Assembly (NCBI RefSeq): GCF_019925205.1
Contig: NC_083561.1
Location: 6,943,217 to 7,007,216 of the forward strand
DNA: 64,000 nucleotides
Direction of reading: 5' to 3'
Source of the DNA: Metopolophium dirhodum
Lineage: Eukaryota; Arthropoda; Insecta; Hemiptera; Aphididae
The translations under genes and the position numbers were made by a program. The notes beneath the pieces are model-generated. The model saw nothing but the letters and a program-made list of their open reading frames with translations. It had not been told where the DNA came from and made no database searches. Position 1 is the first letter of the stretch. Each line of letters opens with the position of its first letter. Below, in pieces: positions 13,830-25,364 of this stretch.

Positions 13830-15124
13830 TTTATATATAAATAGATTATAACAAAAATTATAACACAAAATATTATATTATGAAAAACGTCTCGTAACAT
13901 TTCGCTAATTAAACGAAGTATATATTTTATAGAACTCCCTCCTATTCTCTGTAAATTTCCGTTTGGTCCAATAAAGCGCATTATTGTCATCGGACGGTCG
14001 AATACAAAGTTTAGTGATTTACGAGTGACAATAATGTTTAGAAGAAAATTCTGGATGTGTCATACGTACTACACATATATATATATTTATATTTTACACA
14101 TCCCCTGACGTGCTGCGCGGAGAGAAACAAAGGCAGAATTTAAATCATCCCGAGAGAGTACAATAATATTACGACTTAATGACAATAAACACGTCTGAGT
14201 GCTTTCCCCGCAGACGTCATGTGGTGGCAATACTTACGCATAGATGATAGATAATACAACATCATCGGAGGCGTCTTATAATATTACAAGACACATGTAC
14301 CGTGTCGTTGTCGTCATCGTCACTGGATCAAAATCGAGTATACGTGTTAACAACACGACGCAATTTTCTTACGTTCATTAAACAAATACCTAACCGAGCA
14401 GACGGTGCAAAAATATAATGGACACGGAGCATGGAAAATATAATATACCAGATACCTACAGGTGAATCAAATATTAATGTTAATGATCAGAATAAAATGT
14501 TAATAGGTACTTAATCGTATATAAACCACTCATATTATAATCCATTGCTTCGACGACGATTCGAACTTTATAATATAGGTAATACCACAGCCATAGACAA
14601 GCTCTTTTAATTCAACCTAATCAAACTAATTAGTTTTAAAATTCAGAGAGCAACACAACGGGTAAACATTGACTCGAATAGAGTAAGTAATAATAATTGT
14701 CATTAGACTACGTCCTATAGAATGTAAAAATTCAGGAGACACTGCGTTGATATCACACGTCCAATGATCATTTAGATTTTAGAAAATGCTTCATCTTTAT
14801 GCAAATTTCGTACAAACTACATCCGCCAATGTGCTACTAGGTCATTTTACTTGATAATATGTTTATGCTTCGTAATGGTCAACGTGTAAAAATCTGCATA
14901 GTATATTTGTTGACAAATAATGAACGATGAAAAAGTGTTTTTGTGGTGGATAGTGAAAAACAAATCACGATGTATTAATAATTATTGAAAAACTACTACT
15001 GTTAATATAATTATATTGTAGACAATATATATATTATACATGACATCTTAAAAACAGCAGCACCCGCAGGTGAGCATGATTCACAAAGGTACACCGCACA
15101 GGCCAATGACCGTACTTAATTACC
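13830..15124. other. Intergenic stretch, no gene seen
   Basis: Contains a slightly GC-richer part (about 14090-14360) but no open frame or splice structure that I can support. Confidence 0.4.
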
Positions 15125-15292
15125 AATGTACCTTGAGATTACTGCTGGTTACGAACAACTTTGGACACACGTCGCACACTAGTACGTTTTCTCTCCCATA
15201 TGCGTCTGCTGGTGAACCATAAGATTACCATTTTGGGTAAATCGCTATTGTTAGTTGTACACACATCACAGGGGTACTGCAGTCTCTTGACC
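15125..15292 (-). pseudogene. C2H2 zinc-finger pseudogene fragment
   Basis: Read on the minus strand, the segment contains pieces of two C2H2 fingers. A YPCDVC start is followed, in a second frame, by NLMVHQQTHMGEKTY, which matches the inter-finger linker H-x-x-x-H-x-GEK. In a third frame comes CDVCPKLFVTSSNL. At least two frame changes and an in-frame stop break it. Long arrays of CDVC...SSNL...HTGEKPY fingers are a known expanded family in aphid genomes. This is probably a decayed fragment of one, with no neighbouring exons found. It could not encode a working protein. Confidence 0.55.
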
Positions 15293-15483
15293 ATGCTCGT
15301 CCTCCGGCCACCATCAAGATCTCTCATTGCATTACCGTCAGTTTCGTCCTGGTATGGAAAAAAAAAAACAGTAGTCAACACCAGTTTTCTACAAAACCGA
15401 TTTTGTTTATTTTTTTTTTTGTTATTCATAACGCGATAACCGTAATAGATACTGAAATGTCTACTAAACATTAATATTAGCAT

Positions 15484-16550
15484 TTCCTATAGATACAATT
15501 TTCAAATCATTTGTTCCGTTTAATCTCTTTATAGGAATTCGACATTTCCGATTCATGTTGATAACATTATTGTTTCTAGTTATTTATATTTTTTTCCCAA
15601 TCCTAAATTTAAAGTAAGTAGGTACTTATGTCGTATGTATGTGATCGAATGCTCGATAAGTCCTGCTGGGAGAGTTCCCCTATAATAATTTTAAAATGTT
15701 CACTCATGGCCACAGCGCCATCATATCCTTGACCAACTAAATATTAAATGTTAGTTAAAAATGTTGACAGACAATAATTTATTCTAGCTTAAAAATTAAT
15801 CGCATACATCAGCTACCAGTATTGTATACTTACCCGTATGTGACGATTTTGCTGTGAGAAGGTGGGTGGGTTGGTCGTGTCACGTGTAAATACGTAAAAG
15901 GTACTCCCATTATAGTCATCGTTATGGCAGAGGACTTCTAGCATATATGTTTGCTTATTTGTTTTGCACAGCCGTTAAAGAGGACCATTTGGAAACCATT
16001 ATTGTTTCATATTACGACTAAGCCAAAATCTGTAATATTATATACTGCATATTTATGTTTTTTTTTTTCGTTGAATTTTTGAGATTCTAGATATTTGTTT
16101 GTTCTGATCAGTTTTTGCATATTTTATTTTAAATACCATTTATCATAACAAAAATCAGTGATTATATAATTTTAAAGCCACCGCTATGACGTAGCATTAT
16201 GATAGCTGGTATACCACTCATGGCACGCACAACTCACCACCAACACGAATTATACACGATGATGGAAATAATGTGTGTCACATTTGGCCGTGCGGGCCTC
16301 TATTCGATTAGGATTAATATTTAATAGGCACTTTTTCGTCCGCATCATAAAACCGACGATAGGACGATAACTTTTCAGATATACGGCAAGCAAATATTTT
16401 ACTGTTTTGATGACAATATTTTAGACTCAGTTATTTATAGTTAATTGATTATTCGAATATATTCGTACGGACATATTGTCTATGTTTTATTTAACGCTAT
16501 TCTTATTGGATATTTTAGATGATTTTTATTCTATAAATAGGTATTTACCT
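15484..16550. other. Intergenic stretch, no gene seen
   Basis: No supported gene, RNA or bounded repeat. Confidence 0.4.
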
Positions 16551-16570
16551 TAACCTAACCTAACCTAACC
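16551..16570. repeat. Interstitial telomere-type repeat (TAACC)4
   Basis: Four perfect TAACC units, the complement of the insect telomere motif TTAGG (GGTTA in this register). The run is short and internal and lies 60 bases from a solo LTR. It may be a chance run or a break-repair scar. Confidence 0.6.
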
Positions 16571-16630
16571 ACTTGAGCGAGCGGGAAACATTAAATAATA
16601 TCATGCACACCTGTATGTGTGTGAGTGTAC

Positions 16631-17013
16631 TGTTAAGAACCCCTGAATACTGTTAGTTATATTATTCTATGGTTCTAGTAGTATTAATGTAATTTGCTGT
16701 TTAATAATGTTTCTTTCTATTGTAAACTGATACGTGTGTGACACAGGCGAGTAGGACTCCCTTCTCCATACGACTGGTCTAAGGAATCTGCTGAATAAAC
16801 CCTTTTTGAACGGACGACCAGCTCGTATGCGGGGCTCGCACACGGAGCAGTTAGTGAAGTGTTGGTGTCACAACAGACCATTACAGAGCATTTCGGAGCA
16901 TTTCATATAATTAAACGTTATTACAATTCAATAAAGAATATTATTTTGAGCCAAAGTAATTTAAACTCGTTTTATTTTATTTGTGCGGAATCGCTAAGTG
17001 CGCGTCCATAACA
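16631..17013 (+). mobile_element. Solo LTR of an LTR retrotransposon
   Basis: The block begins TGTTAAG and ends CATAACA, so it has the TG...CA ends and a 5-base inverted terminal repeat (TGTTA/TAACA) expected of an LTR. It is flanked on both sides by GTAC (16627-16630 and 17014-17017), a 4-base target-site duplication. It is 383 bp and carries an AATAAA near its 3' part (about 16934) and a GC-richer middle, which sets the + orientation. No gag, pol or second LTR adjoins it. It is therefore a solo LTR left by recombination between two LTRs. The family is probably Ty3/Gypsy-like or Copia-like, but that is not decidable from the LTR. Confidence 0.8.
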
Positions 17014-17584
17014 GTACTATATGACTACGGAGTATGGACCAAAAAGCTAGGTAACTAAAATGAAATATGGATCTTGTGGCTCATTAAAGGATAATATAAG
17101 ATTATATGCCTATGGCCCGCGGCCCTTCTGGGCAAAAAATAAAAATAATTCTTATATTATAATAAAAATAGTAATAAATATTAAATCCCTTCTGGCTCAA
17201 CAGATAATAATTATAATATAATAACGGAGCATAACATGTACCATATGATTATAATATGAATGCTGCGCAATTTGCAGACTGCCAAATTTTTATATTGAAT
17301 TTCGGTTATTTTCCAATTATTTTTTATTATTAAATATGTATATACAAATACATCCATTCAGAAAGTAACTAAACAAATGTACTCAAACACTTTAAAAAGA
17401 TATTTTATTAGCTTAAAACAATACTATAATATCAACTCACTGATCACAGAAAGAAACAGATAACAGTTCACAATATATAATATAAAAATGTATACTAAAA
17501 TATGTAAAAACCTCTGAAGGCTTGCATGTTACTGCATTCAGTTATTATATATTATTGATACCTGCTTTTGTACAATACATATCA
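17014..17584. other. Intergenic stretch, no gene seen
   Basis: AT-rich, with a short GC patch near 17115-17140. Nothing supportable. Confidence 0.4.
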
Positions 17585-17863
17585 TTTTTTTTTTTATTAG
17601 GGTTAAGGCTTCAACTACTAGGTTATTAGCCTGTGGTACTGTAGGGGAAGATATTGTAGATTTGTTTACACGTGTGTGTTTGTTTTGGCAGAATTTTTAA
17701 TTTGGGCACCCGTAGGTATCTGCCATGCCCGGATGGGGGACACTTCTCTCCGGACACCGTGACTTGCCCGAAGAAAAATGCCGCCCGCGAACGAGGTTTT
17801 GAACCGGCGTCGGTGCGCGTCGCAACCGACGCCTTGGTCCGCTCGGCTACTCCGTTCCCCCAG
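17585..17863 (-). mobile_element. tRNA-derived SINE, copy 1
   Basis: Read on the minus strand, the element starts near 17863 with a tRNA-like head holding an A-box-like AGTAGCCGAGCGG and a B-box-like GGTTCAAAACC. Next comes a body with GGCGGCATTTTTCTTCGG, CAAGTCACGGTGTCCGGAGA and ACCTACGGGTGCCC, and then an A-rich tail (plus-strand T run 17585-17595). The same body occurs in + orientation at 51870-52165. The tRNA head is degenerate and is not a functional tRNA gene. No clear target duplication was seen for this copy. Confidence 0.78.
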
Positions 17864-17944
17864 CAGTTGTGTATTAATTATTGTGATGTGTTAAAAATTA
17901 TAATTATGCGATATTGGATACACTTAAATGATACCTACCTATAA

Positions 17945-18185
17945 TGTTATATTCTTGTATATAATATGTCACATGAAAAACTTATTAAAATACCAACATG
18001 TTCATATATTTATAACTACGTGATGTTTTATTTCAATATCGCGAGGATGCAATGCGTAAACATTATCAAAACATTTCACGAAAAAATTAATTTGTTTTTT
18101 TTTTTATGAAACAGTGTATGAATGTTTAATTAATATAGCATTGCAATGTTACACAGGGATTGTAATTTTCACATCGCGAAGATGG
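17945..18185. other. Spacer between SINE and hAT-type element
   Basis: AT-rich, with no feature seen. Confidence 0.4.
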
Positions 18186-18193
18186 TTCGTAAC

Positions 18194-19274
18194 CAGGGCT
18201 TGCATTTGAAAAAAAAATATTGTTTTACGTTATTTACAATCAAAACGTTATACAAATTTTGAGTTTATCGTTATTCAAAATTTAAACGTTATTCAACTTT
18301 TGTGTTTATCGTTATTCAGAATTAAAACGTTATACAATTTTTGCGTTTAACGTTATTCATAATTAAAACGTTATACAATTTTTGCGTCTATCGTTATTTA
18401 ATATTTAAAAGCATTTAGATACCCGTTTTAAAAGTACACAGGCCGCAATTAAAAAGTATATGACTATGACCTTTTTTGGGGACATAATTTCCCTATTCTG
18501 AGTTTTAAGTAGGTATTGTGTAATTTTATTTATTTAATTAAATGGGTTAGATAACCCAATTACATATTATTTACAAAATATAGAGTACAGTGATACAGAT
18601 TAAATTACAATATACATAGTTCGTAAAGAAATGGAAACAAAATAAATGATAAAACAGTATGATGATAATTAATCTTAAGTTATAAGTGATAATGTATTAT
18701 TGAATTTAATAAATTGCCTAGGCTCTAAGGACTTTATTATAAAATAATAAATATAAAATATACAATTACTCAAACACTGACGACTGAACAAATCTGAGCA
18801 AACTGATCACCGAACACAATAGTTGAATAACTTGAATGGTATAAATTCCGACCGTAGTACAGATAGTACAGTACAATATTATCAGAGTATCACTATTATT
18901 AGCTATTGGTAATTAAATTATTCTATTAATACCTTCTTATTAAATTTTAAAATAAATCTAATACGGGATCTCCCGGATAGGCCGGATACGGGATAAAATT
19001 AATTCTTGGATCGAATAAATAATTGAATAATACTAAGTATTATTAAATAATTGGAAATTAATTATTTTGTTTAATGGAATACAATATATACCGTTTTGCG
19101 TTATGTTTTGTTTAATGATATATCATATATTTTGTTAAACGTTACGTTTTGTTTTGTGTTATTTATTTATTTATGTTTATCGTTTTTCGTTATAATTACG
19201 TTTACAAATTTCAATCGTTTTTTATCAAATATAACGTTATAATCATAACGTTATTATAACGTTTGCAAGCCCTG
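18194..19274. mobile_element. Non-autonomous hAT-type element (1081 bp)
   Basis: The ends are CAGGGCTTGCA... and ...TGCAAGCCCTG, an inverted terminal repeat of at least 10 bases. The element is flanked by perfect 8-base copies of TTCGTAAC (18186-18193 and 19275-19282). An 8 bp duplication with CAG...CTG ends is the signature of hAT transposons. There is no transposase frame. Internally it carries a tandem array near the left end, and 'AACGTT'-rich sequence in the opposite sense near the right end, so the subterminal regions are partly palindromic. Confidence 0.88.
18241..18405. repeat. Tandem repeat inside the hAT-type element
   Basis: About four diverged units of roughly 41 bases, each built as AAAACGTTATACAATTTTTG then CGTTTATCGTTATTCAAAATT. 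Subterminal arrays like this are common transposase-binding regions in hAT elements; that role here is inference. Confidence 0.8.
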
Positions 19275-19282
19275 TTCGTAAC

Positions 19283-21553
19283 AAACCTACCTAATGTAGG
19301 TAAGCTAGAAAGTTTACGGCATCAGTAAGTTACAAATTTGCGAAAAAAATATTTGGAAATGTAAATGGTGATATTTATTTATTTATTGTTATTAAACAGA
19401 ATTACAGAACAAAAAAAAGCTTTACAATAAATTATCAACCTACCTCCTTTAAGCAAAGTTTGTGGAGAAGTACAAAATGTATAGCACATACCATTATTTT
19501 TTATGTACCTGCCTATCAATAGAAAAAAGTGAGATGTATACCTAAAACTTACATGCAAACTATTTTCATCCCCCCACCCCCAGAGGGGACTTGTCAGGAA
19601 CCACCCCTGTGTAAGAGACCCGAGGCCGATCATAGACCACTGATATTTTTCTAGGGTAAAAATACTAAATAACATTTCCATTTCACCAGGAGCGGAGCCA
19701 TGGTGGGGGAGGGGTCTAGACCCCCCCCCCCCATTTGTTAACAGAATTTAAAATTCTTAAGGTGCAAACCATATACTTTTTACATGTTAAAAAAATTTGG
19801 ATCCCTTCTTTAAAAAATTCTACGAATTACGAGTATATCCCCCCCCCCGCAATGTGCTTAAGAGTATAGTAACTTAGTACCTATATATGTATCTTTAAGA
19901 AATCAGTATTATATATAATAGTCCACTATACTACTATAATACTATATATAGCTATAGTATTCAAACGAGTAGATCCTGTTGTCAACTTCATTTATCACCC
20001 GTTTTGATAAATAAAAGACAACTTACCTGAGTAATCCGTTAAGCTGCAAGATAAATACATCCCAAAGATTATAGTATTCTTATAGTTTATAGACAAGTGT
20101 CAAGTAGGTAATTCACATTGAACTAATTTTATATAATGATAACAAATATGAAGTAAAAAGCTATATGATTTCCAAGTCCTGAATTAAGTCCAATTTAATT
20201 TGAAAGATTTATGAAAGTTGTGATTACTGTAATTTATTATACTATTATACTAATATATACTATTTTCTTCTACATGTAATGCACTACAGAACTATTTTAT
20301 TAAAACACGCAAGATTTTTAATTTAAAAAAAAATAATTATTTAAAGATACGATATAATATGTTATAGAAAAATAAAATAATATATATAATATAATATTAC
20401 TTTTTCTTTCCCCTCCGTAGCTCCGTTATCTACAATTCATATACTTCACTTCACTTAACTAATAATATAAAATACTTTATTTATAAATCTATTTGATTTA
20501 TATTCTTACAAATATTAAGGATTTTTTTGTTGTAGGTATATCTTATTAATTTATTATTAATATTTTATCTAATACCTATATATTATTGAGCAATTTCCCA
20601 TTTTATTCATTCAAATAAAATATTATTATTATTATATTTAAGTGGTGTCATACTGTCATTTTTACAATATATTGTTTATAAAAATATTCTGATAGTCAAT
20701 TTCTGAACATCTCTAAAAACAAAGACACAAATAAGTTGTCTCTTGGGTCTTAATTCTAAACTAGTAAGTACTAATAATTAATTCTAATTTAACAAAATCA
20801 TTACCTATATAATATAACGGTTTGAGTTCATTAAAAACTAAAATGTATATAGTAAGCATTCTGCCTAGTACCTTGTGCCTAGTACTGCCTAGTACCTAAA
20901 CATCCTTATTCAAATCTCGCATCTTTCAACATGTGGGTACCTACTGTAAGACCATACTAACCTAAATATATTTGATCCATCAATAACGCGCCTGACATAA
21001 AAACCACTTATTACTATCCTATTTACGTCCACAGTGTACGGTTTGAATTATTTATAATGTTTTATATTTTGACTTCAATAACGATTACTATGCATATTTT
21101 ATTATCATAAAGAATAATCGGGGTATAATATCCTAAATTCCCTTATTTGGTGGTTCCTCCTAGCCATGTATACAGTTTATGCGGCTTACCTTTCACTTTG
21201 TGAGTTTCTGGCATTATTTTTAAAATTTTTAAGATTTCCGATATTACTTCGTTATCCCCAGTTTCCTTTATAGTTTTGAGTGCTTCTACCACTGACTAAA
21301 CTTTTACTTTCAAACATCGTTTTATACCTATATGGCTAGATTTTTCTAAAATAACATATTCCTTTTCTACGTTTGTAGTAGGTAATAACCCACACTTCGT
21401 GGTACATTAAACATAGCTATATTATACGTAATATAGCTATGTATTACACTTATCCATCATATTCGTTAATATCCCGAGAGTCCACCACCATAATCATTAT
21501 ATTATAGATTTGTTTACGTAATATTATTATGTATAATAATATGACATAATATA
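19283..21553. other. Intergenic stretch with degraded repeat debris
   Basis: No gene supported. At about 19686-19860 there is hAT-end-like debris (CAGGAGCGGAGCCATGG followed by a C run, and a second C run near 19842) without clear partner ends. The rest is AT-rich. Confidence 0.35.
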
Positions 21554-22285
21554 TCTTTGTACAGGGTAACTCTGGAACGACTTATCAGATCTTCATGATT
21601 TTTGTTTTTAAACGGAAGAGTATATCACGGAGAAGGTTTCTATGAAAGAAAATTTCAGGAAAATCTACCGGAAAAGTAGGAAATTTGGATGTAAAAAATA
21701 CAACAGTTATGTCATCTGTCCAGATAAAAATAAACTAAATAATATAAAATGTAGTTTATTGTTGCAGATTCAAATAATAATAGAGTATTATAATATATTG
21801 GTTTCTATTGGTTAATTGGGCATGTTTGTTGATTTGTATTATTATTTTTTGTCAATATATATAATTGAATGTTTGTGCGTAGATTAGATCTCTGGAAAGA
21901 AGATAGGCTAATTTAAAAATAGTTAAATTTGGTTTTTTTTATTAATCTGATTTTAGTATGGTTAGGTTAGGATTTTGTATTAATTGATTATATAAATCCA
22001 CCATAGGTAGAATATGACAAACTTGGTATAACTTTTATACTTTAGAGTTAAATCATACACTTACGTGCAAACAGTATGATGTCTGCGATGTACCACATGT
22101 AGATTGCCTACCTGATAAATGATAATATACTGCTGCGAATCAGAATTTTTATTCTGTGCAACGGAAAAGTTATGATTAATTTTGAACGCCATACTCCGAA
22201 TATTAAATAACGAATTGAACAAAGTTGGAGTCATATAGAGTAGTTGGTACATTTAACGGGCTCCGAAGTGCACGGGTTCAGCTAG
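21554..22285 (+). mobile_element. Degraded Helitron, copy B, composite
   Basis: The right end reads CACGGGTTCAGCTAG followed by T, matching the CTAG-type 3' end of the Helitron at 53514-54626. Interior sequence is shared with that element: GGAAAATCTACCGGAAAAGT and the CTGTCCAG...AAAAATAAAC stretch, and further right the 'GATGTACCACATGTAGATTGCC' region. A piece of the copy A Helitron (about 21782-21906) sits inside it. The left end is uncertain; a TC preceded by A at 21554 is only a guess. Confidence 0.5.
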
Positions 22286-22289
22286 TTAA

Positions 22290-23762
22290 TTATATTATAC
22301 AACTACAGTAACGACAATCAAACGGCCCGGGAAACACGCCTAGCTGTGTATAGTTATATGGTGGGTTTTTTTTTTTCATTCCGTTTGCCTTTTTCCAAGC
22401 CCCACCCTCACGCGACCACCCCCCTCGCCCGAATGAAATACAATATTGTACTATTTACACACCGGAGACAGGCGTCTACCCTCTCGTCGCCACCGACACC
22501 CCTACCATAGACATAATATCATCATACTAGAGTACACACAACAATGATAATACAAATAATACCCTTATATACGTATATATACGGTATACAACAATAAATC
22601 GTGTATAGGATTTCACGCGTAAACTCGGCGAAGGTCGCAATACACCTCGTAGAAAAACAGATCCGTCAATAACTCACTATAGCTGCGGGGTCGCCGAATA
22701 TACCGGGTGCGGTCAGGGTGCGGTGCGCCGAGGGCGGAGGAGCACAAACCGATGACGTAAACGCACGCTGGATGAGGAGCTATATGATGGAGAAGGCGAG
22801 TGGCGCTGACGATTGCGGAGAGGTGAATGAGAAAATTTAGGCCTGGCGGGTGGGTGGGGTTGGTTGTGCCGGGGAACGTGTTGCTGCAGTTTAACGATTA
22901 CGGCCTCAGCAGCCCGGCCACAATATATACGTCGTCGCCGCCGCCGCCGACGAGCGTATATATAATAATATGTATATAGTCCGCGAGAGCTTTTCTTTTT
23001 CATTTTCCGCGACCGATTACATTTACGTGTATAGGCAGGTGTACGTATAGACACCGCGCGTAACAACAGTATATGCTTATAATAATATGTGCGCACGCAG
23101 CTATATATTATACTATAATACCCGACCGTTGTAATAACAACAACGAAATATAAAATATAATATCAAAAGGATAGAAAGCTGGTGTACGTACGTGATATCG
23201 GACGGTTAAAAAAGGATAAATCCATCATCTGACGCACCTGCGTGTATGCACACGCTTACAGCTGCGTAAAAATATAACAATATGAAGGTGAATAATAAAA
23301 AAAATCGGCGACGGCGGATTTGTCGTCCGAGGAGTGAGCGGGAGAGTAAGAGAGAACCCCCCCCCCCCCGCCACCCGAAAGCAGCCGTTGTATAGGCCGA
23401 GTGTACGTAGTGTTTTTACCTTCGAAGTGTGTGTAATTTTTATATAAATTTATGTTTGTGTATGTTTGGTACACGCGCGATCTGGGTCAGTGAGTCACGC
23501 GCACGATTGCGGTAGGGCGTGCAGCGGTAGCTACGATAACGACGGCGACGGGCAACAGCGGCGCTCCACCGGTAGCGGCTGCGGCGGCGACGGCGACGAC
23601 GACGGATTTGTTTTGCCTGGTTTTTTTTCGCACCGTCCTTCGTCGGTTAATACGATCGTGACGATCGACGAGAGCGGACTAAACCGCGACACCACCGATC
23701 AACAACGAACACATAGTACAAGCACATTATTTTATAACCCACACGTCGATCGTCTGCTCGCG
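22290..23762 (+). promoter_or_regulatory. GC- and CpG-rich 5' region of DNAJC12
   Basis: Base composition changes sharply here. GC and CpG rise from about 22,320 and stay high through the DNAJC12 start codon, with CGACGACGG- and CCGCCG-type runs and a C run near 23357. This block most likely holds the promoter and 5' untranslated sequence of DNAJC12. In-frame codons are open upstream of the ATG at 23763, so the exact start is chosen from homology and position rather than from a stop codon. Minus-strand open stretches at 22713-23096 and 23256-23474 are low-complexity and look like by-products of composition, although a divergent transcript is possible. Confidence 0.55.
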
Positions 23763-25281
23763 ATGACCAGCGTTTCGGAAATACTGTCGTACGACAAGTC
23801 GTCGGCCCAAGACGACTTCTACCAAATGTTGGGATGCGACCAGACGTCCACGGTGAGCCGATTACGCTTGTTATTATAATATTTTGTTATCTATTAACAT
23901 TGTCATTGTTGTACGCGCGAAAACAGTGAGTATAGTTTGCGTCTCTGTTATGTCATATAAAATAGAGTACTCGATGTATTATTGTTGACAGTGTTGTCAT
24001 TATAATTATACCATTATCTATAGTAGGTATAAAAAATAATAGCATGCACGATGTACTATGCGTATAAGTTTATCATACCCCGCATAATATTATCCATAGT
24101 AGGTACTTGTAAAGTGTGTGTGCTCGAGCAGCTGACCGTGCACTTTTTTCCGGGATTATTATTTTACCTCCATATAGTACACCGCCGGGTGTAGGGATGA
24201 TATACACAATATAGCGTGCAGGGTTACAAGCAGGGTATAAAAACCGTTTCGAGTGGGGCTTGCGTGCTTATTAAAATATATTATCATTATAATTTCCCGT
24301 CAGTCGTCGCTACTGATTTCTCGCACCAAGGGTAATTTACGATTTCAGCACACATTAACACGTCATATGATTTATGTACACAGGGCGATTCATCATGCAC
24401 GTTCACCCCATTTTATCCTTGAATAATGCGTTTATTCGAATTATAATTTTTAAAGGACATATTTTTAAATACTTGGATTTGTTTAACCGTTTAACTATAG
24501 TTACCCTATGGTGACAAGTGAATCAGTTCTCTTTTAAATGCATCTATATTTTTTTGGAATTTATTGTTACATAATCAAATGATTTTTTTAATTTTTGACG
24601 GATCCAAATCGAAATTTGAAATTCTTAGCTATTATACTTTATGTTGGTACTAAGGATAATAATCTTTATTAATAATGGTTTTACATAGAATATATGTAAT
24701 ATTTTCTAGTATAGGTTCTGTACCTAGTACCTATTATACTTGGACAATTTATATAAATGTATATTAATTATAGCTATAATTTTCAAATCATATAGCCCCC
24801 ATATCATTTTCTAAACCTATATTATCATGGACAGTTATCCTCAATGTTTAAAATCTAATTACTTAGAAAATAGTAAGCCAAGATAGAAACCATCTCCTTC
24901 AAAATATTTTAAAATAAAAACAGGTCGCTCACATTTAAAAAAAAAGCTTGTATCAGCAAAGGGCACTACTAAAATGGTAGCTATACAAATCTAAGTTTTT
25001 GAAAATATGGTCTTTAAATTTACTTAAAAATTTAAAAAAAATCAGAATTTGAATAAATGCATTATTTAATGTATAAAAGGGTAGAGGGTGATCATGGTTG
25101 GTGAATCTTACTGTATAATAGGTACATAATATATTTAGACATACACTTAGGAAGACATTATCGTGACCGTTATAGTATATTGTATACGCACGCAATGGTC
25201 AGCAGAGACGATATCTCACTACAGGATGGGAAAAGGTCATAAGGATTTATACAAAGGCCTGCCATACCTGCGCTCGCTAGG

Positions 25282-25364
<83 letters not shown>

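Noticed and set aside
22713..23474. Minus-strand open stretches in the CpG-rich block, including an Arg run
   Set aside because: The Arg and Ser runs come from CCG/GGA-type simple sequence next to the DNAJC12 promoter. No domain is visible.
23466..23762. In-frame upstream extension of DNAJC12 from an earlier ATG
   Set aside because: The extension is Ser/Gly/Asp-rich low-complexity sequence. Family members start close to the J domain, so the ATG at 23763 fits better.
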